NCBI GenBank assembly: GCA_039619475.1
Contig: CM077115.1
Coordinates: 554,178,826-554,242,825 of the forward strand
DNA from: Icerya purchasi
Lineage: Eukaryota > Arthropoda > Insecta > Hemiptera > Monophlebidae
DNA length: 64,000 nucleotides
Direction: 5' to 3'
Part shown: positions 26,101 through 37,944 of the stretch, piece by piece
Numbering within the stretch: the first letter of the stretch is position 1
Layout: the number at the start of each line of letters is the position of its first letter
Program-made: the position numbers and the translations under genes
Notes under the pieces: model-generated
Told to the model about the DNA's origin: nothing
Database searches by the model: none
Seen by the model: the letters and a program-made list of their open reading frames with translations, nothing else

Positions 26101-28232
26101 CGCACACATTATATAACCGTCGCTTTTCGGTAGCCGAGCAACAAATGTGTCGGGACGCAGCGGCGACACCAGTTTAACGGTTTGCCCGTGCTTAGCAAAT
26201 GCCGTCTGAACTGCTCTTGAATATGAAACTGCACTTGCAAGCGGACACTAACCGGCTCTCTGTTGACTTTACCCGGGATGCGTGTTCTTCATCGGAAAAT
26301 ATCTTTGCCGATTTTTGCCAAGTGTTGTCCGTCGGTACTTATAGTTTCAAAATGTTACCCGTAAACTGATAAAATGGCAAGACAGATAGCGGATAATCGG
26401 TGTACAAGCAGCGCTCCTTTCCTCGAGGAAAAATCGTCTACCTGTTACTATGAAAATCCTCCCTAAACGATTCACAGCACACTGTCAAAAATTGTTCGGT
26501 CTTTTCTTCCGGATACTAGTCTATAAATACATGTATCTAAAAAACGATGCCTCCGACTGGCCGCATGATTTTCAGATCAACTTGTAATGATTTATTTTAA
26601 TTTTAATTTTAATTTTAATTGTAATTTCATCCCTGGCCTTTCTGCTTCTAAACCATCGTTGTCCGCTACATACACGCACACGAAAACGCAGACAAACGTA
26701 CACAAATGATCGACACTTGTCCTAGATTTCATGAAGTCTAGCAGAATAATAGAGGAAATATAACACTATATTCCTGTTGTAATAACCGTTACCGTTAAAA
26801 ATGTAAACTGTACCTGAAAAAAAGAAAATGTTTATTCTCGGTTGACAAAAGATTGATTCTGCGCATAATTGTCTAAATGTGAAAACGAGGTCAGTCACTC
26901 CCCGATTGTCTCTTACCGGTTTCGACTTTTGAACGCGGTTCGTCAAACCTTCACAAAAAATTCGTTATATTTTCAACTGGGTACTCTAGGTGGTATGCTG
27001 ATGAAATCGCATGAAGAAGATCACAACCGAAAAGTAACACAGTAGATTGTTCAGTTTGCGGAAAAAAGAAAGGAAAGTCAGGCAGTGCCGAGCATTTGTG
27101 AACGTCGGAAACGGGGTGGTATATTCGAAGGAAGAAATAACGGTTTGCGCAATGAAATAAAATTTTAGAAAAAGATGAGAACTTCAGAAATACGAAAGGT
27201 GTTTACAAAATAGCAAAATTAAACGAAATAGGTACGATGTAAATACGAGAAAAAGAAGGTATGGCGATGTCCAGCGCGGTAAGTTCTGAGTTTTAACTGA
27301 CGGCAAAAGTGAATTCGGAGTAACAAATCACATTAATGACGCGCACCCTCTGAGGATTCAATAATGCGCGGCGGCGGCGTATGATTAAGGAAGCGACAGA
27401 TTAAATTAAAAACTAAACCGGCTGAAGAGAATGCACGAAGATGTTGAAATAATTAACGTAAATAAATGTATAATAATAACAATAATCTGTGATGGACAGA
27501 AGAACTGGTAGCGGACTGAAGTTTTTACGCTTTTACGCATGAATGATCATGTCTAATTGCACGAGCGAAAATTGCCGGGAATGCCGCGGAAGGGAAAAGT
27601 TTCATTTAAAAATGAATCCCGCGCAAATCTCTCCATTCCGGCCGGCGGTTAAATGAAATTCTGTTCTCGGAGAAAATTATACGATTCCCATTATTATCGG
27701 GAATGTTCTCTCGAACGGATGCAGGAAGAAGTTGGAAGCGGGAAAATTTCACGCGTTCGAATTAAACGTGCAAATTCGTGTAAGAATAATTCCACGAATT
27801 AATTTTATCCGTGTAAAAATTCGGAATCGATAATACGAAAAGGAACGAGTTATTCTTTTTTTTCTTCATAACCGGTAGTCTAATTAAAGAAAGCGCCTTC
27901 TATTTTAACAGCCTGACGACGGGTATTTCTGGAAATCCAGTTCTCCGTGTATTTTAAAATCTCTATTATACCAATAAGCGCTACAGAAAATAGCCCGAAA
28001 GTAAAAAAAATAACACCTTTTTTTTTTTTAAAAAAACAAACTTTGTGAAAATTGCAATACAAACGGACACACAATTCTTCTAGTAAAATATGAGACTATA
28101 CAAAAATTACACAAACAATGAAGTTTCACAGAGATGTGTTATTTATTTTTTCGTTCGTTTTACATTTAGTTTCCTCCTGTTTTTAATATTGTCGCCTCTA
28201 AGCACAGTCGACTAAAGCATAATCTTCTATAA

Positions 28233-28234
<2 letters not shown>
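19061..28234. other. AT-rich sequence without recognisable gene
   Basis: No gene is identified over about 9 kb. The stretch includes T18-G18 (G run 20797-20814), (TG)n at 23136-23166, a 12-bp tandem repeat near 24.06 kb, a C10 run near 25.47 kb and a GC-richer block at about 26.04-26.35 kb that contains TATATAA but no further promoter evidence. Open frames near 20.1-20.6, 21.2-21.9 and 25.2-25.6 kb show biased, low-complexity composition and match no family known to me. If RSK has an upstream exon on the minus strand, it could lie here. Confidence 0.5.
24056..24090. repeat. 12-bp tandem repeat, 3 copies
   Basis: The unit ATTCCAGGTAT(A) is repeated three times without mismatch. Confidence 0.85.
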
Positions 28235-28263
<29 letters not shown>

Positions 28264-28315
28264 GTGGTGCCGTGTACTGCTACTGTGGCCAAAGACACCA
28301 AATATTAAGATATGA

Positions 28316-31300
28316 TTAAATTAAGCTATAGATATTATTTTGTTTGAGGAAAGATAGTGTTTCTCTGATTTCATGGGGATCATCGGATAAGGCAGTTTGG
28401 ATAGTAGTATGGGGATAGATTGAATGTTGGGTGCAGTCGGAAAGGGTATGCTCTATTGTTAAAGGACCTTGGCCACAATATTGGCAGAGTGGAGCGTCGG
28501 CACGATCCAAAAGGTGCTTGTGCGTTAGTGCTGTATGGCCGATGCGCAGTCTTGTTAATACAACATCGTCACGTCTTGATGCCATGACGATGTTCCAAGA
28601 CGCAGTAGTAGGCTTGAATCTTCTCAGCTTATTTTCAAGCGACAATTCTTCCCAGGAACGGCTCCATTGTAGCTGAAACTGGGTTTTCGTAACTTTGTAA
28701 AGATCCTTCCTTGGGACTGCAACCGATAATAATGTGGATTTCCCTATTGCTTGTTTCGCAGCTAAGTCGGCTGTGGTGTTTCCACTTATATTTGAATGTC
28801 CTGGTAGCCAACATATTACTATGTTCATAGTCGAGCTAATACCCAAGTAATGTATCTGTTGAACAATCGGGTTTTTCAGGGTAGCATGCCATTCATTAAT
28901 CGCATTGACGGCCTGTAATGAGTCTGTGAATACGATAATACGATCATAATTCTGATCTATGGCGGATTCGATGGTTAATTTGATCGCAATTAATTCGGCC
29001 GACATTACCGACAATTCCATTGGAAGCGCATAGCTGATGATTTGCTGGCGATGTACAAAGGAACATCCAGTACCTTCGATATTTTTTGCAGCATCTGTGT
29101 AATACTTTTCATATGCACTGTATTCGTTCAATGCGTTCGTATATGACAAGAGTATGTCAGATTTTGAGCTGTTGGTCAACACTACGTTGCATCGTATTTC
29201 CGAATTATGTGTTGGTGGAAGAGCGGAGATTCTTTTATGAAGGATATTGTTCGGTACACTAATATTTCTGGTGTCAACATATGCGCGCTTGTTTAGAAGT
29301 TCTGCTAAATGACTAGAACGGTACGAGACCTCAGGCGTCAGTAGAACATCAGGGATATTATTTGTACTTCTTAGGTAAATTAAAAACTTCACCGCTAAAT
29401 AATCTCGGCGAACGTTTAAAGGCCATTCGTTGGCTTCGCATAATATGCTGCTTATTGGACTAGTGCGAAATGCACCGATCGCCAGTCTGATGGCGGTGTG
29501 GTGTATCGAGTCCAACGAGCACAGTGTCGATTTGCAAGCTGAGCCGTAAATGGGTGCAGCGTAGTCTAGGCGAGGTCTAATAATAGTACGATATATTTTG
29601 AGTAATGTGTGTCTGTCTGAACCGAATGTTGTGTGGGATAGTTTCTTCAACAGGTTTAAGTTTTTTTAAGCAGGACTGTTTTAATTGATTTACATGTTGT
29701 TTCCATGATAAGGTTTGATCAAACAACAAGCCGAGATATTTAACAGTCGGAGAATTTGGTATGCTTGTGCTTTGTAATGATAGTGATAGCGATTTTTGAC
29801 ATGTCCGTAATCTGTAGAAATGGATGCAAGTTGTTTTCGCGGCTGAAAACTCTAGTCCATTTTGTGAAGCCCATCTTTGGGCTTCGTTTACTGACCTTTG
29901 CAGTAGTGCAGCTCCTGCTTCTACATTTTTGCAACCGATGAATATGGTGAAATCATCAGCAAACAGCGCTGAACATATATAAGTGGATGGATGATGGATA
30001 CTAGATCGTTTATCGCGGTGATGAACAATGTGGGACTAAGGACGGAGCCCTGTGGGACGCCATTGTCCAACGCTTTTTTCCGATGAAAGCATGGAGCCGA
30101 TTCGAACGCGAAAGACGCGAGACGATAAGAAGTTCTTGACGAAGTGTACATTATATTTCCTCGGAATCCCCACTTGTATAGCATGGTAAGCGATTTCTCT
30201 TTCCATATTCTATCGAATGCCTTTGTTATATCAAAAAATACTGCAAGTGTGTGCGCATTCGTTTGTTGAAATTTTTTAAAATTTCTGACTGTAGGTAGAA
30301 TAACTGATCTATGGTTGAACGCGATGGACGGAAACCACACTGTGTTGTTGATATAAGATTTCTGTTTTCTAATTCCAATAGTAATCGTCGAATTACTATT
30401 TTTTCGAATACTTTACATAGTACGGATGTCAGTGAAATCGGTCGATAGTTGTCTAGTTTCAGTGGGTTTTTATTTGCTTTATGTATGGGAACTATAATAG
30501 CTTCTCTCCATTGTTGAGGAAAAGATTGATTAGTCCATACGTGGTTGTATATCAGCATGAGTTTGTTAATTATTGATTCTGGGGCGTGTTTCAAGAACAA
30601 AATGTGAAATCTGTCGGCGCCACAAGCAGATATTTTCGTCCCCTGGATGGCATTTTGGATTTCGTGTAAACTTATGGGTGCATTATATGTTTCTGAATTT
30701 GATGAGCTGAGGTCAAGTTGTTGGTTTGCTAAACGTTCTTTGTTTACTAGTGATGTGGGTGTTAATTGATTATTACTTGATATATTTGCAAAAAACGATG
30801 CGAATTCTTCTGCAATTTGTCCTGGGTCTGTATATAACTGATTATTTCTTGAAATCGCTGTAGGGATTGGTAGGTCAACGTGTTTATATAACGCTCGTAT
30901 TTTCTTCCATAACTGATGAATCGGTGTTTTGTAAGTTAGTGTTGACGTGTATTCGTTCCAAGATCTCCTTTTTTCTTGTTTTAGTATCCATCTTGTTGTT
31001 GTTCGAGCCTGTTGAAAAGCTGTATAGTTTTCCAGTGTAGGGAATCTTTTCAGAAGTTTTAATCTCTTTCTTCTCTCCCTTATTGCTCGCGAGCACTTTT
31101 CTGACCACCACGGTACTGGAACTTTGTTTGTGGATAACGGCCTGTTTCTCGGGATTGATATTTCGGAACATTTTAGAATTCCGTTAGTAAATGAGCGAAC
31201 CATTGTATCCGTGTTACTGTCATCAATGTCGACCTCGGTCTGACATAGCTGCTGGAATAATTCCCAATTTGCTTTTTTGAAATTCAGGGCTGGCCGTCTT

Positions 31301-31995
31301 ATATGTGAGGCCATGTTTGCTTTCATGTTTATGATTTGTGGAAAGTGATCACTGCCGCCCATGTCTTCATGATGATGAACCTCGATGAGATGAGCAATCT
31401 GACTAGAACTTAACGTAAAATCAATTGTGCTCCACGTTCTGTACGTGGTACTGTAATGCGAAGGTTCGCTTGTATTACGGACGGAAAGGTTATATTGCTC
31501 TATTATGCGGGTTAATAGTTTTCCTCTACTATCAGTTTTGTTGCTACCTAGAATCTCATCATGTGAATTGAAGTCACCGGTGAATATGAACGGTGTTGGG
31601 AGATTATTTATTATTGATGTGTAGTAGGTACTTTCTTCTATTTTTGTGTACTGAGGAATATAGATAGTACATATTGAGACCGGAGGTGTTATACTAATGC
31701 GTACTGCTAGTGTTTGAATGTGGTCAATGTTGAGTTTTATTTCCGTGTACGTAATATCTTTCCGTATGGCTATAAAAACGCCGCCATGCGCTTTTGGTTG
31801 AGCATTTAAACTTTTACATATTATTTGATACGAAGGTAAAGTTAATGTTTGATGCGGCTGAAGATGTGATTCTTGTATACATATAATAATAGATGGATTA
31901 TATGTAGCTATTAAAACTTGGAGTTCTTCAAGATGCCTGAAAACCCCATTACAGTTCCAGCTTATTATTTTTGTATCTCGTTGAGTAGCATTCAT
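28316..31995 (-). pseudogene. Retrotransposon ORF2: endonuclease, reverse transcriptase, RNase H
   Basis: The first 589-codon frame (31995-30226) starts with an APE-like endonuclease: SWNCNG (N14), IQESH (E42), FTGDFNSHD (D141, N143) and GGSDHFP (D216, H217), so its catalytic set is present. The reverse transcriptase begins with NYRPISLTSVLCKVFEK and GFRPSRSTIDQL. After a frameshift near 30.25 kb come FFDITKAFDRIWK and NGVPQGSVLSPTLF; after another near 29.98 kb comes the catalytic FADDFTIF. A final frame (29650-28316) carries RNase H: YYTDAA (D186), SAEL (E219), FTDSL (D243), WLPGHSNISGN and D295. Then RLRIGHTALTHKHLLD and the CQYCGQ-H-C cluster close the protein. At least three frameshifts inactivate it; no nonsense mutation was noted in the endonuclease. 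Confidence 0.9.
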
Positions 31996-32003
31996 TATTC
32001 TGG

Positions 32004-33559
32004 TTAATCTTCTTGTTGGGAGGAAGGATAGTCAGATATTTCTTTGTCTGTGTTATTACATTTTTGTAATTTTTTGATTATTTTTGTAAATCTTGCTTTC
32101 ATATATTTTTGTTCAAGTGACGGTTTAAGTAGCTGTAGTTGTCCAATATTTGTGCCACTTGGGATGGCTTTAATGACTGTTTTGTTCCTTCGAGAAACTG
32201 AATGAATTTATCGAATGACAGTTCATTTCCATCAGAAGTTGTAGAAAAGTACTTTTTTCAACGAAGATAATTGCTGATGTATTGTTGATGTAGTTTCTGA
32301 GATGTCAGCGGTTTTTATATTCAAATGAGGCAATGGCGGTGTTTTAAAGTGATTTATTTCTGATTCTGAGTCCGATGAGGAGCTTAATAAATCATCTGTT
32401 TCCATTTTTCCTTTATTTTGATCAAGCATAGTGGACGTTTGTTGGGATGGAGTTGTAGTTTTCTTTTTCCGTCTCCTTTTTTTGCTGTTTTGGTTTGTCT
32501 ACTATCTCTGTTTCGGCGATAGTTTCGGTTGTCTTTGATGAGGTTTCTGAACGTGATCGTTTTAAATTATCCTTCAGATTTGATAGATTCGTGATTAAGT
32601 GGGGAGTACCATGTATTTCGTCCGATTCCTCTGAGACTTTGGTTTCTGGGTTGCTTATGGGAGTTTGTTCTTTTTTCGGGATGGACGGTTCTGCGGTTGA
32701 TATATTTGTTATTATGGGTGTTTCATTGATATTCGTACAGTTTTCGGCTTTATGATGTTTTGCTTTGCATATAAAGCATATGGGGTCATCTGTATTTATA
32801 AAAATCCCCGTGATCATGGTTACGATAGTTTAGTAAAAAATTTGTAGGAATGTTAACTTCGTCGAAATTGGAAATGTAAACTTGTCTCCGCCAACTAATT
32901 ATGTGTCCAAATTCGGTATCAGTTGGGTCTATTCTTAAAATGGAAATAGGTGAGGCGAGTTTAAGCCCTAACTGTTGTATTAGGTATTTTCCAATTTCAG
33001 AGTTTGGAATAGTTGCTGATACGTTTGAAAGAATAATCTTCGTTGCTGGACTTCGCAGACGTCTTGCTTTACTTTGTCGTTGTGAGATTTCTATGGAGAA
33101 GCTATCTACAATTTGTATATTTTTGAGAAATATTAAAACACGGTTTTGACTAATGCGTGCTCCGGCTATGATGTTCGATGCGGTTCCTATTTTTTGTTTT
33201 AAAGCGATAAAATAGTCCTTTATGGGGGTGTCCGGTATGTAGGGAAAAATTATTCCCTGTTCATCGGATGGGTGTTCGAAACTTGTTAGCGGAATGATCT
33301 TGTTGTTATTATTTTTTTTTATAACGTGAGCGAAAGAATTATTTGGTACGGCGTGATTCGCATTAGAAATTAAAGAATTATTACCTGCAGCGACGGTAGT
33401 ATAGTTACTTGTTTGTAAAGTTGATGTTTCCTGATAAGAAGATAAGCCTTTTGTGACGACGGTAGATAACGGCGGAAATTCATCTGGTTTGATTATATTC
33501 GACGTTTGTTCCGTTGGTCGGTGGTTATATTCGTTATCTTCATCGTCGATGTTGTCCAT
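32004..33559 (-). pseudogene. Retrotransposon ORF1 (gag-like, CCHC zinc knuckle)
   Basis: The frame opens with an ATG at 33559 (MDNIDDEDNEYNHRPTEQTS), is Asn/Ser/Thr-rich for about 90 residues, and continues with a hydrophobic/basic RNA-binding-like region to about residue 257. A frameshift near 32817 leads into DDPICFICKAKHHKAENC, a C-x2-C-x4-H-x4-C zinc knuckle typical of non-LTR ORF1 proteins that package element RNA. A Glu/Ser/Lys-rich tail follows, with further frameshifts near 32430, 32250 and 32170. The last frame ends EISDYPSSQQED and TAA at 32006-32004. Only one CCHC is obvious; many related ORF1 proteins have two or three. The protein cannot be made intact from this copy. Confidence 0.8.
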
Positions 33560-33600
33560 CTTCCTCGGTGAAGGGGGAAGAGGCCGAAATTTATATGATT

Positions 33601-35383
33601 ACGTTAAACTTAAACTCTAATTGTACTCGTGTATGATGAAAGAGAACACAGAAATAGACTTCTTGACTAAACTCTTTATACACGCGAACCTCTTTATACA
33701 CGCGAACTTATACCAGTATATACAATATATCACTTCTTTATTTTTTCACTCACACTTATTCCTTAAGCAGACTTTATTCCCAACTACTCATCATATCTGC
33801 GCGTAGGTTTTTTTTTAAATCTTTTTTCCTACAATGACACTATTGCTAAATTTTTAATTGTAATAATCTATAATACGCTAGTTCAACTTGTACTGCTAAC
33901 GTTATGTTCTATCGTAATTTGCATAAATATATTCTTTCTTTCTTTCTTTCTTTCTCTCTACATTTCCGATTTCTAACCGATTTTTAATCAGATTTTTCTC
34001 CGACATATATATATAAAAAAAAAAAAAATAGTCAAACTTTATCGAGTTTCTTGCAATATGCTTTTTTTCTTTTTTTTTTATCGTACCCCAAAAGAGAAGC
34101 TTATTGATGCCGACGATAGATGGCTTAAAATTTTCACTTCTCGATAAATGCCAGCCAGATCCAGTGAGATTTTATATATATATATATATAATATAGAATA
34201 TTTCGATAAGTTTTTAATACAATTTCATGCGTTTTATTTAACAGGTGCAACTACTTTTCTATATAATATCTCCTTCATATTCTACTTACCCGGAACACTC
34301 TGTGTATAGACTTAATATCTGAAATTGAATTGGACACACCTGTCGGAATCGGGGTAAAATAAAGAACGATCGATAGCGCATTCTCTCCGCATGCAATAGA
34401 CTTTTGGTAAACAGTTCAATTTCACAACGATGCCCCCCCCCACCCCACCCCCCTTATATAAAGGATACTTAGAACTCTTGCTTTACTTTTTACTTTTACT
34501 CCCGCCAAGCGCTCTCTAAAGAACTTTTCTCGGATTCCACATTATTTTTAACTTATTTACACGCCTTTTTGGTCGAAGAAAAAGCCATCCCGGTGCCCCT
34601 ATTATATATAAGACTAAAATCTTTCTAACGTACTTCAAATAAACCTCTCTACCGTATCCGATTTTCCCCGTTTGACCAATTTATCAGCGTGCTTTCAGCA
34701 GTTCGTAATGAACTTAAGGAAACCGTCTCGTTGCTATTGTTACCTATCAATAAAGAGATTGATTTAAACCCCGGTCGACGACGGACAAAAAAAAACCGGA
34801 CGAGATTTCGACGTTAACGTTATCTATCTATCATCGATGATGATGTTAGGTAGTAAACAGAATTTTCTCAAGGTCCTTTCAAATTAAGGTGCTCCGTAAG
34901 AAACCGCAAATACCGTTGGGCGATGAAATTCGGCTAAAAGAGCGAAAAACAAGAACGGGCTCTGCAATTATTTCCTCGATCAGGATTTCATCTCTCGAGT
35001 GTAATAATAATAGCAGTGAGATGATCTGGACAAATAGGCGAAACCGCAATTCCACCTGAACATGAATTAACAGAAACCCCGTGTATCTCTAAGCAGCAGC
35101 GCTAATGATGCAGAGATTGTGTTTTTTTGTAGCGGACAGCGACGAGTGTGTCGTTAAAGACAATTCGCGCCCTACACGAAACACGTTCTAATCTGTAACA
35201 TCGCTGAAACAACACCGAAAACGTGACACACGTGGCAAACGGGGACCATGCACGACGTTATCGTGTTTTCGTGAAAAATAAAGTAAATCACACGTCTGAA
35301 ACTCTCCCATTTTTTTAACTCTTTTTTTTTGTTTTTTTTTTTTTTTTTGACAAAATTTTAAGTTTAACTCTGATCGTGGAAAA
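33601..35383. other. AT-rich sequence without recognisable gene
   Basis: This contains a perfect 18-bp duplication CTCTTTATACACGCGAAC at about 33672-33707, a (TTTC)n stretch near 33.94 kb, a short (TA)n at about 34.17-34.19 kb and a C-rich run near 34.43 kb. The first 270 bases may be the 5' UTR of the retrotransposon on the minus strand. No gene is seen. Confidence 0.5.
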
Positions 35384-35862
35384 AAATTTAAAAATGCTTT
35401 TTTACAAAAAATAAACACCGATACTTGAAGGTTTATTATGAAAAATTTAAAAATGCACTAAAAAAAGGTGAAAAATAATTACTCCCGATAAGAAAATATA
35501 CATCAGAGTGTGATACAACATCTTAATAAGGGTGATATTACGCGATAATTCTTATACAACACTGATACCTTAATTAGAGTCTCGGCATTAAATTCATGTT
35601 ACTCTATATCTAGGAACAATTTAATGAACACATTTAATGCAGTTTTCAATTATTCTTTTAATATGTAATATGATGCCAACTCCAAAAAATTAATGTTGTA
35701 TAAGAATTACGATAATGTCACCTTTAGGGTGTTGTATCACACTCTGATGTATATTTTCTAATCGGGAGTAATTATTTTTCACCTTTTTAGTGCATTTTTA
35801 AATTTGTATAATAAACCTTCAAGTATCGGAATTTATTTTTTGTAAAAAAGCATTTTTAATTT
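35384..35862. repeat. Foldback (long inverted-repeat) element
   Basis: The left arm (35384-35560) and right arm (35695-35862) are reverse complements over about 170 bases with few mismatches. Shared blocks include CGATACTTGAAGGTTTATTA, AATATACATCAGAGTGTGAT and ATTCTTATACAAC. About 135 bases lie between the arms. No coding potential is present. The structure fits a MITE or foldback-type non-autonomous DNA element, or a retained inverted duplication; no target-site duplication was evident. Confidence 0.9.
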
Positions 35863-35879
35863 AACTTTTCAGTGCACTT

Positions 35880-36300
35880 TTATTCAATTAAATTAGAAAC
35901 ATTTTAATAAGAACAGATATTTCCACGGCGGTGTGAAAACATCAAAAGCATCATTGTTCCATGGTAATTTGGCAAATTTATAGTATTTTAAGTCAATAAA
36001 TCTAACTTGATGTTGAAACTAATCATGAATGAAAAGCATCCAAAAAGCTTCAATCGCCCGCATTACTATTAAGGATAACTCAAAAACTCCACCGATCGGA
36101 CCTTGATTAAAATGGGACCACATTAGAAGCACCAGCTTTTTCAAGTAAAAGAAGAATCATCAAAATCAGTTCACCTAGAAGAAAGTTCTGTGGTAACAGA
36201 CATAAAAAAAAAAAAAAAAATAAATAAAAAAAATAAAAAATAAAAAAATACAATCGAATTGAATAACTTCTTCTTTTTTGAAGTCGGTTAATTAAAAAAG
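35880..36300 (-). repeat. Interspersed repeat ending AACCGACTTC
   Basis: On the minus strand the block reads AACCGACTTCAAAAAAGAAG, then TTCAATTCGATTGTATTTTT, an A/T tract, TCTGTTACCACAGAACTTTC and TGGTCCCATTTTAATCAAGG. This word order resembles an interspersed repeat I have met in several insect genomes, recalled from memory without a name or class. AACCGACTTC also occurs near 8.14 kb, behind the retroelement relic there, and AACCGACTT at about 36.63 kb. No ORF is present. Confidence 0.55.
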
Positions 36301-37590
36301 CGTATAAATCGTGTTATTTTTATTTTCTACTTTTATTTTTAAGCAATCAATTAAACTGTTTTGTACCACAATTCAACGTATAAAAAACTTTTTACTTTTG
36401 TCTACTTTTTAAACGACTAGAAATTTCAGTACGTTATAATGTTTATTTACGCTGAACATGTTGCGCACGATAGTTTATATAATTCTCTTAATATCCTCTA
36501 ATTGCTACGCCAAAAAGAAACTGAAAGGTAAATCAGCTTCCATCAAAGTTCTTTCCGTCACTACGCCGTGGTTTACCGTGATTTATTCCTCTTTTAAATA
36601 TTAAAAACAAAAATGGGAAAAAAAAACCGACTTAAAAAGAGGATAATAGTTGTATTTTTATATTCATTAATCAAAGTGAACCGAGCTTTAAATAATAATA
36701 TTAAGAAAAAAAAAAAACCCGAGATAAAAATACCAACTCGTAAGAATTTATTTTAAAATTAATTAAATAAACAACGACTAGTTTTCGGATCAACACGATG
36801 GGCATCTAGTATAACAAAATGAAATACGTATATACATACTTCACCATGAATCAATCTGAACCTTTTTATTATATTCCATAATTTTTAAAGAAATGCCTAC
36901 GAGTGTTAGTGTTTCTATTTTGGTCTATATTTTGTAATGTGTACATTACATTAAGTATTAATAGAAAAAACAAAATAGTAAAATTATGTAAATGTACGTG
37001 TGTGATCCTGTTGTCGGCTAGGGGTGAATATGGTGGTCCATGCTGCATCAATGCAAAGCAAGTTTTGCACGTCAGGACAGATCGAATAACACCACCACGT
37101 GGCCGAGAACGGAGAGGTATCGCGAAAAAATCAAGAAAGAAAAAAGAGGAAGTGCAAGTTGGCCTCGGTTGAATTTAGTGAAAGAAGAAATAAAATAGTT
37201 GTCGGATTTAGTCATCGGACTGGCCGGTAAAAACTAAAAAACAAATTGTCGATGAATTCCCCGCCAGACGTATTAAAAATCCCAATTCCGATCAAGTCCG
37301 ATCGCGAATCGTTTTATTAAAGTAAAATACGGTACTTCGAGTCAAATTAATACGAATTACATATCACGTACCGAGGAGGTTCCCGCCGCAGATCCACCGA
37401 TCCCGAGATACGCATCACACCCGGTCGACAACAGTGTGATACGTATTAAAGTTATTTATATTCATTACTAGTCGTCGTGCCGTATTTTTTAAAATTTTAA
37501 TTAATTTGTATTTTCAGCGGTCGCCGTCCAACAAAGATCGGTGTAAGTAATTTTGGAATGTAAGCATTATATCACATTCCATTTCCTCGA

Positions 37591-37625
<35 letters not shown>

Positions 37626-37944
37626 GCCTTTTAATAATAGCAGTAGTAAGTAAAATATAAAATCTGCTGTGGCATCCCTGTGGACACAAAATTTACAATT
37701 TAAAGTTTATCCGCAAAATTAATATACAATATAAAACAGAAATAATACATTCACGCGTTTCGATGGGAAAGTTTCAGGAATGACCAGCGCAATTTGACTC
37801 TTTTTTTTTTGGTTTTTGTTAGGTTGCCGCATCCGTTGCTGACGTTTCCGTCTAATTTCAGTGTCATAATAGCTCATCAACATTTGTAAAATTTATGCCG
37901 TGTTGATAGATGTGCCTTTGTGCGTGTTTTCGATTTTTTTACAA
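36300..37944. other. Non-coding stretch without recognisable gene
   Basis: This holds an (AAT)n microsatellite at 37591-37624 and GC-richer patches at about 37.05-37.45 kb. The open frames near 36.9-37.2 kb match nothing I recognise. Confidence 0.5.

Larger units (their letters stand above)
28235..33600 (-). mobile_element. Near full-length two-ORF non-LTR retrotransposon
   Basis: In order on the minus strand: a short 5' region, a gag-like ORF1, an endonuclease/reverse transcriptase/RNase H ORF2 and a short 3' UTR ending in A29 (T run 28235-28263 on the plus strand). The ORF2 ATG lies 8 nt after the ORF1 stop. Two ORFs, an APE-type endonuclease, RNase H and a poly(A) tail place it in the RNase H-bearing part of the I/Jockey superfamily; I cannot assign a clade by eye. 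Several single-base frameshifts disable both ORFs, but catalytic motifs remain readable, which suggests a moderately young insertion. The 5' end is uncertain. TCTATAAT occurs at 28226-28233 and 33867-33874 as a possible but weak target-site duplication, which would extend the element to about 33866. Confidence 0.9.

Noticed and set aside
26040..26180. GC-richer block with TATATAA, possible promoter
   Set aside because: A TATA-like word alone in AT-rich DNA is weak; no exon or initiator context supports a transcription start.
28431..28676. Open frame opposite the RNase H region
   Set aside because: It is the antisense shadow of the retrotransposon ORF2.
32495..33149. Open frames opposite retrotransposon ORF1
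   Set aside because: Antisense shadows of ORF1.
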